Source: CAYLNK01 sp964384675 (GTDB lineage: Bacteria; Acidobacteriota; Thermoanaerobaculia; UBA5066). Taken from it: a stretch of 7,360 bases of DNA. The notes beneath the pieces are model-generated. The model was not told where the DNA came from. It searched no databases and was given only the letters and a program-made list of their open reading frames with translations. The stretch is taken from contig CAYLNK010000334.1 in NCBI GenBank assembly GCA_964384675.1, positions 1 through 7,360 on the forward strand. The letters run 5' to 3'. Position 1 is the stretch's first letter. The number at the start of each line of letters is the position of its first letter. Position numbers and translations under genes: made by a program. Shown one piece after another: positions 1 to 4,848 of the stretch.

Positions 1-1
1 G

Positions 2-739
2 GACGACCTGACCCGAGCGCTCCGCGCGCTCATCGTGGAGGCCGACGATCGCGTGACGCTGCGCCTCCTCGCCACCGCAGAGGAGCTGTGGCGCGAGGAA
101 GGGGGCGACGTGCCGGCGGACGCGGCCGGCCGCCTGGCCTGGCTCCAGCGCGCCATGCGGACCTATCGCACGCTCCTCGAGCGCGACCGCCTGCGCGTCG
201 AGGGCTTCCGGAGGGATCTCGAGGCCTTCGTCGCCGAGCTCGACCGGCTCGAGCTCGCGCCCGCGGATCTGGCCCGGGTCCCGACACCGGCGCGCCTGGC
301 CGGGCGAGCCCTCCGCCAGACCGCCGGCCTCCTCGTCCTGACGCCTCTCGCGCTCTTCGGGGTCGTGCTCCACGCCGTCCCGTACCGGCTGACCGGCTTC
401 CTGGTGCGCCGCCTCGCGCGCACCGACGAGGAGGAGGCCACGGACAAGATCGCCGCCGGCCTGCTCCTCTTCCCTCTGACCTGGGCGCTCGAGACGTGGG
501 GCGCGTGGCGGCTCGGAGGCCCGTGGACGGCGGCGGCCCTCGCGGTCGCGCTCCTGCCGGCTGGCTTCCTCGCCCTGGCGTGGCAGGAGCGGATCGCGCG
601 GCTGGGACGAGACCTCCGGGTGCTGACGCGCCGCCGGCGCGATCCGGAGCTCCTGGCCCGCCTCCTCGCGCGCCGTCGGGACCTCGCGGGCGAGCTCCGA
701 TCGATGGCCGCCCTCGTGCCCGAGGAGTGGCCCGCATGA
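2..739 (+). CDS. C-terminal part of a probable PlsC-type phospholipid/glycerol acyltransferase (5' partial)
   Basis: The frame is open from the first bases of the window, so this is read as the 3' part of a longer gene; 245 residues are visible. The first ~105 visible residues are charged and helical, rich in Arg, Glu and Leu. Then come three hydrophobic stretches at about visible residues 108-128, 150-171 and 174-195, followed by a basic, Arg-rich helical tail. The stretch reading LHAVPYRLTG, then paired arginines, then LLLFPLTWALE, resembles the C-terminal region of long bacterial lysophospholipid or glycerol-3-phosphate acyltransferases, in which the catalytic HX4D domain is N-terminal. 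That domain would lie upstream of the window, so the activity cannot be confirmed here. A GTG at 35 could start a 234-residue stand-alone protein, but this is less likely because the open frame continues upstream. A PAP2-type lipid enzyme begins 22 bases downstream, which supports a role in membrane lipid synthesis. Confidence 0.68.
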   Translation, partial: DDLTRALRALIVEADDRVTLRLLATAEELWREEGGDVPADAAGRLAWLQRAMRTYRTLLERDRLRVEGFRRDLEAFVAELDRLELAPADLARVPTPARLAGRALRQTAGLLVLTPLALFGVVLHAVPYRLTGFLVRRLARTDEEEATDKIAAGLLLFPLTWALETWGAWRLGGPWTAAALAVALLPAGFLALAWQERIARLGRDLRVLTRRRRDPELLARLLARRRDLAGELRSMAALVPEEWPA

Positions 740-761
740 CGTCCCTCTTTCGGAGGACTCG

Positions 762-1409
762 ATGAGCGTTCCCCTCTGGGCGGTGCGCGCCGGGCTCGTG
801 GGCGGCGGGCTGGTCGCGTGGTTCTGGACGCAGTCCCTGATCGGGAAGCGGGCGTTCCCCGAGGGACGGATCGGCGACGCGCTCCTCGACTGGACCGCGC
901 CCGCGAACCGGTACCTCCACGCGAAGCCGAAGGTGGCCGACCGTCTGCTGATCCTCACGTCGGCGCTCATCGACCTCCTCGGGCTCTTCCTCATCTACCA
1001 GGCGATCTTCGGGGCGAGCGTGAGGCCGTTCGTGGGCCTCCTGATCCTGTTCGGCCTGCGCCAGCTCTGCCAGGGGCTCTGCGCGCTCCCCCCGCCCGAG
1101 GGGATGATCTGGCGCAGCCCCGGCGTCCCGTCGCTTCTCGTCACCTACGGCACCGCGAACGACCTCTTCTTCTCGGGCCACACGGCCCTCGCGGTCTACG
1201 GCTGCCTGGAGCTGGCGCGCTGGGGCGGCACGCCGGGGATCGTCGCGGGCGCGCTGATCGTCGCCCTCGAGGTGACGGCGGTCCTCGTGCTCCGCGCGCA
1301 CTACACGATGGACGTCTTCACCGGGGCGATCACCGCCCTGTGGGTCGCGAGCGTCGCCTCGGGCCTCGGCGCCTGGCTCGACCCGCTGGTGACCGGCCTC
1401 TCGCGCTGA
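762..1409 (+). CDS. PAP2-superfamily membrane enzyme with sphingomyelin-synthase-like (PAP2_C) motifs
   Basis: This 215-residue protein has about six hydrophobic segments (roughly residues 7-24, 61-84, 88-108, 136-153, 158-178 and 184-206), the topology expected of PAP2/LPP and sphingomyelin-synthase-like enzymes. The catalytic signatures are clear: NDLFFSGHT (134-141) with His140, and RAHYTMDV (178-185) with His180 and Asp184. They match the D-x3-SGHT and HYTxDV motifs of the sphingomyelin synthase branch better than the classic phosphatase signature. A central Arg100 followed by LPPPEG (109-114) recalls the conserved Arg plus LPxP region before that motif. The likely chemistry is hydrolysis or transfer of a phosphate or phospho-headgroup on a membrane lipid through a phospho-histidine intermediate; the substrate is unknown. 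The start is well supported: GGAGGA at 752-757 lies four bases before the ATG. The gene follows the acyltransferase by 22 bases and is probably co-transcribed with it. A plain phosphatidic acid phosphatase is the main alternative. Confidence 0.82.
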   Translation: MSVPLWAVRAGLVGGGLVAWFWTQSLIGKRAFPEGRIGDALLDWTAPANRYLHAKPKVADRLLILTSALIDLLGLFLIYQAIFGASVRPFVGLLILFGLRQLCQGLCALPPPEGMIWRSPGVPSLLVTYGTANDLFFSGHTALAVYGCLELARWGGTPGIVAGALIVALEVTAVLVLRAHYTMDVFTGAITALWVASVASGLGAWLDPLVTGLSR

Positions 1410-1435
1410 CGGACGCCTCATCGGGGAAGCCGAGC

Positions 1436-1441
1436 TAGCAT
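1436..1441 (+). promoter_or_regulatory. Possible -10 element for rocD
   Basis: TAGCAT in the 51-base gap before rocD matches the sigma-70 -10 consensus at four of six positions, including the key first, second and last bases. It would place transcription initiation a few bases before the ribosome binding site. No convincing -35 hexamer is visible at normal spacing, so this is only a suggestion that rocD has its own promoter. Confidence 0.25.
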
Positions 1442-1460
1442 CCGGCTCAAGGGAGGTCCG

Positions 1461-2684
1461 ATGGAGACCACGATGACCGAGACCGCGTCCCGCGCCGCGA
1501 CCCTGATCGAGCTCGAGGACCGCTACGGAGCGCACAACTACCACCCCCTCGACGTCGTCTGCACGAAGGGCGAGGGGATCTGGCTCACCGACGTCGACGG
1601 CAAGCGCTACATGGACTTCCTGGCGGCGTACTCGGCCGTGAACCAGGGACACAACCACCCGCGCATCGGCGAGGCGATGATCCGTCAGATCCGGACGCTC
1701 GCCCTGACGAGCCGCGCCTTCCGCAACGACGTCTTCCCGCCGCTCCTCGAGAAGCTCTGCAAGCTCACCGGCTTCGACAAGGCGCTCCTGATGAACAGCG
1801 GCGCGGAGGCCGTGGAGACCGCCATCAAGGCGATGCGCAAATGGGCGTACGACGTGAAGGGCGTCCCGTACGGCCGGGCCCAGATCATCGTCGCCGAGGG
1901 GAACTTCCACGGCCGCACCACGACGATCGTCGGGTTCAGCACCGACCCGGACAGCACCAGCCGCTTCGGCCCCTTCACTCCCGGCTTCCGGATCGTCCCG
2001 TACGGCTCGCTCGAGGCCGTGGAGGCGGCGATCTCGCCCGACACGGCGGCGATCTTCGTGGAGCCGATCCAGGGCGAGGCCGGGGTCGTCATCCCGCCCG
2101 ACGGCTACCTGCGCGGCCTGCGCGAGCTGGCCGACCGGCACCGCTGCCTCCTGATCCTCGACGAGATCCAGTCCGGCCTCGGCCGCACCGGGAAGCTGTT
2201 CGCGTTCGAGCACGAGGGGATCCGCCCCGACGGCACCACGATCGGCAAGGCCCTCTCCGGCGGCTACTACCCGGTGAGCGCGTTCCTCGCCTCGAACGAG
2301 GTGATGAACGTCTTCACCCCGGGGATCCACGGCTCCACGTACGGCGGCAACCCGCTGGCGTGCGCGGTCGCCTCGGAGGCTCTCGACGTCCTCGTGGACG
2401 AGAAGCTCGTCGAGCGCGCGGCCGAGCTGGGCGCGCATCTCGCCGCGCGGCTCCACGGGATGAAGTCCGACAAGGTCGAGGCGATCCGGGTCCGTGGCCT
2501 CTGGGCGGGCGTCCAGCTGAAGGAGTCCGCGGGTCCCGCGCGTCCCTACTGCTACGCCCTCCGGGACCGCGGCATGCTCTGCAAGGACACGCACGCCCAG
2601 ACCATCCGGCTCGCACCCCCGCTCGTCATCACACGCGAGGAGATCGACTGGGCGGTGGACCAGCTGGAGGCCGTGCTGGCCTGA
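1461..2684 (+). CDS. rocD: Ornithine aminotransferase (ornithine--oxo-acid transaminase)
   Basis: This PLP enzyme transfers the delta-amino group of L-ornithine to 2-oxoglutarate, giving glutamate-5-semialdehyde (which cyclises to pyrroline-5-carboxylate) and glutamate. It links arginine/ornithine breakdown to proline and glutamate in the cytoplasm. Its 407 residues are normal for the family and align end to end with human OAT as I recall it. Visible landmarks are YGAHNYHPL (22-30; Tyr27 corresponds to human Tyr55), AYSAVNQGH (56-64; Tyr57 to human Tyr85), Arg152 (human Arg180), QGEAGVV (204-210; Glu206 to human Glu235), LDEIQSG with Asp234 and Gln237, and the PLP lysine Lys263 in IGKALSGG. 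HGSTYGGNPL (290-299) follows, and Arg383 in TIRLAPPLVI would bind the alpha-carboxylate. The start is supported by GGGAGG at 1451-1456; a second ATG at 1473 is possible. No arginase or pyrroline-5-carboxylate dehydrogenase gene is adjacent in this window. Confidence 0.97.
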   Translation: METTMTETASRAATLIELEDRYGAHNYHPLDVVCTKGEGIWLTDVDGKRYMDFLAAYSAVNQGHNHPRIGEAMIRQIRTLALTSRAFRNDVFPPLLEKLCKLTGFDKALLMNSGAEAVETAIKAMRKWAYDVKGVPYGRAQIIVAEGNFHGRTTTIVGFSTDPDSTSRFGPFTPGFRIVPYGSLEAVEAAISPDTAAIFVEPIQGEAGVVIPPDGYLRGLRELADRHRCLLILDEIQSGLGRTGKLFAFEHEGIRPDGTTIGKALSGGYYPVSAFLASNEVMNVFTPGIHGSTYGGNPLACAVASEALDVLVDEKLVERAAELGAHLAARLHGMKSDKVEAIRVRGLWAGVQLKESAGPARPYCYALRDRGMLCKDTHAQTIRLAPPLVITREEIDWAVDQLEAVLA

Positions 2685-2692
2685 GTCGGACC

Positions 2693-2732
2693 CCGGCGGT
2701 AGGCCAGGGGATGCCCTGGTCTACCGCTCCGG
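2693..2732. terminator. Strong hairpin between convergent genes (possible bidirectional terminator)
   Basis: CGGTAGGCCAGGG at 2697-2709 pairs with CCCTGGTCTACCG at 2714-2726 around a four-base GATG loop: 13 pairs with one G-U wobble. CCGG at 2693-2696 can pair with CCGG at 2729-2732 across a two-base bulge, extending the stem to 17 pairs. It begins just after the rocD stop and contains the stop codon of the convergent minus-strand gene. There is no T-run on either side, so it is not a canonical intrinsic terminator. Position and strength still suggest a transcription-ending or RNA-3'-end-stabilising role for both genes. Confidence 0.6.
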
Positions 2733-3341
2733 ATCGGGAGCAGCGGCCTCCGTCGACGTGGCCTCGGGGCTCTCGGGAATCCACCAGCCTTCCAGCTCGA
2801 TCTCGACGGCGTCGAACGGCACCGCCCGCACGGTCTCGTTCCCGCCGTACAGGCCGACGACAGTCCAGCGATCTCCGGCCCTCTCGTAGACCTCGAGCGT
2901 GCGGCCGATCGGATCGACGAGCCAGGCCCAGCTCACCTCGTGCTCGAGGTAGATCGGGAGCTTTCTTACCCGGTCGGTCCGGAGGGAGCTCGGCGAGATG
3001 ACCTCGCAAACCCAATCCGGCGCCTGCGTGAAGTAAGGGCCGGTCGGAAACGATGGCATCCGCTCCCGGCGCCAGCCGGCCAGGTCGGGGACCAGAACGT
3101 GTCGCCCCAGGTGGAGCTCTGGCTCGTCCACGATCCACCAGCCCCCGGGACCTCCCTTCCCGCGGCCGAAGGGGACCATCAGGTCGCCCCCGAGGACCGA
3201 GGACGCGAGCGCGTGCGGGGCCGCCGGCCTCGGGGAGACGATCAGGTCCCCGCCGATGATCTCGCCGATGACGTGCTCCGGTAGGGCGAGGATGTCGTCG
3301 TACGTGGCTTCGCGCCGAGGCATCGGGACGGCGGCGGACAT
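2721..3341 (-). CDS. Uma2 family (DUF820) restriction-endonuclease-fold protein
   Basis: The 206-residue protein has the layout of the Uma2/DUF820 family, which adopts a PD-(D/E)XK nuclease fold. The N-terminal part reads as the usual entry helix and strand (TYDDILALPE at 13-22, then GEIIGGDLIVSPRPA at 26-40). The candidate metal-binding core is Glu75, Asp86 in VLVPDLAGW, Glu113 in WVCEVISPSS, and Lys128 in the following helix (RVRKLPIYLE). WAWLVDP at 138-144 is the family's next strand. The C-terminal ~20 residues are acidic/Pro-Ala-rich and probably disordered. The family is common in multicopy in many bacteria; its function is generally unproven, with nuclease or transposition-related roles proposed. 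It lies 36 bases downstream of the methyltransferase gene on the same strand. Its start lacks a recognisable Shine-Dalgarno sequence; Met7 at 3323 is an alternative. Hand counts of two 60-base lines inside it gave 38 and 37 G+C, against 45 in one oxidoreductase line, so it may be more recently acquired. Confidence 0.88.
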   Translation of the reverse strand: MSAAVPMPRREATYDDILALPEHVIGEIIGGDLIVSPRPAAPHALASSVLGGDLMVPFGRGKGGPGGWWIVDEPELHLGRHVLVPDLAGWRRERMPSFPTGPYFTQAPDWVCEVISPSSLRTDRVRKLPIYLEHEVSWAWLVDPIGRTLEVYERAGDRWTVVGLYGGNETVRAVPFDAVEIELEGWWIPESPEATSTEAAAPDPER

Positions 3342-3347
3342 GGAGAA

Positions 3348-3353
3348 AGCGTA
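3348..3353 (-). promoter_or_regulatory. Possible -10 element immediately before the Uma2 gene
   Basis: Read on the minus strand, TACGCT ends six bases before the Uma2 ATG. If used, transcription would begin at or next to the start codon, giving a leaderless message, which would fit the absence of a ribosome binding site. No clear -35 sequence is present, so this is weak evidence. Confidence 0.2.
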
Positions 3354-3377
3354 GCAGACCGGTTCGTCGGATTCCGG

Positions 3378-4844
3378 TCAGGCGACGAGCAGGCCGCTCC
3401 GGGCGAGGCTTGCGAGACTCGTGAGGAACGCCTCGCGTTCCGCCGGGCTGTCCTCCTCGCGCAACAGCGTGTCCACGTCCCTCGTGCCGTCCAGCCGCGT
3501 CAGGACCGACCGGTCGACGTCGGTCAGGTCGAGCGTCTCGTGCCAGAGCGTCGTGACGGCGCCGCCTCGTGGCGCCTCGCGCCGGGCCCAGGGGGAGGCC
3601 ATCGGGCACGGACCGGGGCTCGCCGCGACACGAGGCGAGGCGACGTGGAATTCGACGCGGTCGTCCAGGTACGCGGCGATCAGCGCCTCGCGGAGCCGCT
3701 CCCGGCTCGAGCCCACGGCGGCGAGGACCTCCTCGAACGGAACGGCGCGCGGGGCCGCCGCCGAGAGGTGCTCGAGGGCCGCCGCGACGAGGGGGTCGGC
3801 GCCAGACGACGTTCGCCCGTCTTCCCGGAACATCCAGCTCTCCGCGTCGCCCGCCTCCTCGTTCGAGGCGGCCGGGAGCGAGCGAACGCGCAGGAGGAGG
3901 CCGTCGAGGCGCTCCGGGACGAGCGCCCGCGGCGCGTCCCCCTTCACGAGGAGGCTCCAGCGGAACTGGCGGTGGCGCAGGACGTCGAAGAGCTGCTCCT
4001 TCCCGAGCGTGTCGTTTGCGAATCTCGAAAGGAGCGTGTCTAGCCCGGGCCGGCGCGCGCCCAGGGTCATGCCGCGCAGGCGCGTCTCGCCCAGGTACGA
4101 GAGGCCATGCCGTCCGGCCCGCGAGACGAGCTCGTGGAAGTAGACCGGCTCGTTCGAGAGCTCCAGGTGCTCGTGGGCGATGTAGGCGTCGCCGCACAGC
4201 TCGAGCATGTACGACTCCCCCATGAGATGCCGCTGGAACCCGCCCGCAGCGTCGCGGACGTTCTCCGCCAGGAACCGGACCAGCTCGCGGACCCGGGCCA
4301 CCTTCGCGCCGGTGCCCGCAAGGCCTCGCGTCCCGTAGGCCGCCATCTCGCGGACCGCCGTGCGGAAGCTCCAGCCCGGCTGGGTGTTGTAGCTGACCAG
4401 GGCGACGCCGCCCGGCGCGAGGCAGCGGCCGCACACGCGGAGCACATCCTCCTGCACGGCGCGCGGCACCCAGGAGAAGAGTCCGTGCGCCAGGATGTAA
4501 TCGAACGTCCCGAGCTCCTCGCCCAGGTCGCACACGCTCGCCTCGAGGAGATCCACGTTCGTGAGGCCGATCGCGGCGGACGCCTCGCGGCCGAGCCCGA
4601 TCTGCCGCGCGGAGAGGTCGATCCCCACGAAGCGGGCGCCCGGAAGACCCGCCGCCATCGGCAGGACGTTGCCGCCCTCGGCGCAGCCGAGCTCCAGCAC
4701 GCGGCACGTCGACACCGGAGGCGGGTCGAGCCCCAGCATCGTCGCCACGACGGCCATCCGGTCCGGGTGGTTCGCGTAGTGAGCGCGGCTCTCGTACGGG
4801 GTCTCGTCGTACGGGTCGACGTCGGGCGGGCTCACGGGTGTCAT
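3378..4844 (-). CDS. Class I SAM-dependent methyltransferase with PKMT-type regulatory domain
   Basis: The predicted 488-residue protein has an N-terminal Rossmann methyltransferase domain (about 1-165). Motif I is VLELGCAEGG (49-58), the acidic residue after strand 2 is Asp76 in GIDLSARQI, YILAHGLFSWVP lies at 116-127 and SYNTQPGW at 151-158. Residues ~205-290 match the methyltransferase regulatory domain, with AYIAHEHLELSNEPVYFHEL (220-239) followed by HGLSYLGE (246-253). A C-terminal module ends with the LTRLDGTRDVDTLL block (448-461). This order is the one known from the Rickettsia protein-lysine methyltransferases PKMT1/PKMT2, which modify outer-membrane proteins; the target here is unknown. 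I chose the ATG at 4842-4844 because the homologous-looking sequence starts just after it and CGGAG lies about eight bases upstream. A longer TTG start at 4898 would add 18 unlikely residues. The start overlaps the divergent oxidoreductase start, and Uma2 lies downstream on the same strand. Confidence 0.88.
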   Translation of the reverse strand: MTPVSPPDVDPYDETPYESRAHYANHPDRMAVVATMLGLDPPPVSTCRVLELGCAEGGNVLPMAAGLPGARFVGIDLSARQIGLGREASAAIGLTNVDLLEASVCDLGEELGTFDYILAHGLFSWVPRAVQEDVLRVCGRCLAPGGVALVSYNTQPGWSFRTAVREMAAYGTRGLAGTGAKVARVRELVRFLAENVRDAAGGFQRHLMGESYMLELCGDAYIAHEHLELSNEPVYFHELVSRAGRHGLSYLGETRLRGMTLGARRPGLDTLLSRFANDTLGKEQLFDVLRHRQFRWSLLVKGDAPRALVPERLDGLLLRVRSLPAASNEEAGDAESWMFREDGRTSSGADPLVAAALEHLSAAAPRAVPFEEVLAAVGSSRERLREALIAAYLDDRVEFHVASPRVAASPGPCPMASPWARREAPRGGAVTTLWHETLDLTDVDRSVLTRLDGTRDVDTLLREEDSPAEREAFLTSLASLARSGLLVA

Positions 4845-4848
4845 GATG
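4842..4848. other. Overlapping divergent start codons
   Basis: The minus-strand methyltransferase ATG occupies 4844-4842 and the plus-strand oxidoreductase ATG occupies 4843-4845, with a second in-frame ATG at 4846-4848. The palindrome TCATGA at 4841-4846 creates both. With no intergenic space, any promoter for either gene must lie inside the other gene's coding sequence. If the true oxidoreductase start is the second ATG or the GTG at 4867, the gap remains almost nil. Confidence 0.6.

Noticed and set aside
1428..1448. A short inverted repeat (AGCCG ... CGGCT) before rocD.
   Set aside because: The stem is only about five pairs with a ten-base loop, which is expected by chance at this GC content.
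30..2594. An 854-codon minus-strand open frame.
   Set aside because: It is antisense to three well-supported plus-strand genes. The translation is Arg/Gly/Ala/Pro-rich with no recognisable domain, as expected for the stop-poor complementary frame of GC-rich coding DNA.
1841..3001. A 386-codon plus-strand open frame running through rocD into the Uma2 region.
   Set aside because: It is a shifted-frame shadow of rocD and runs antisense into the Uma2 gene; the sequence is Arg/Pro-rich with no domain.
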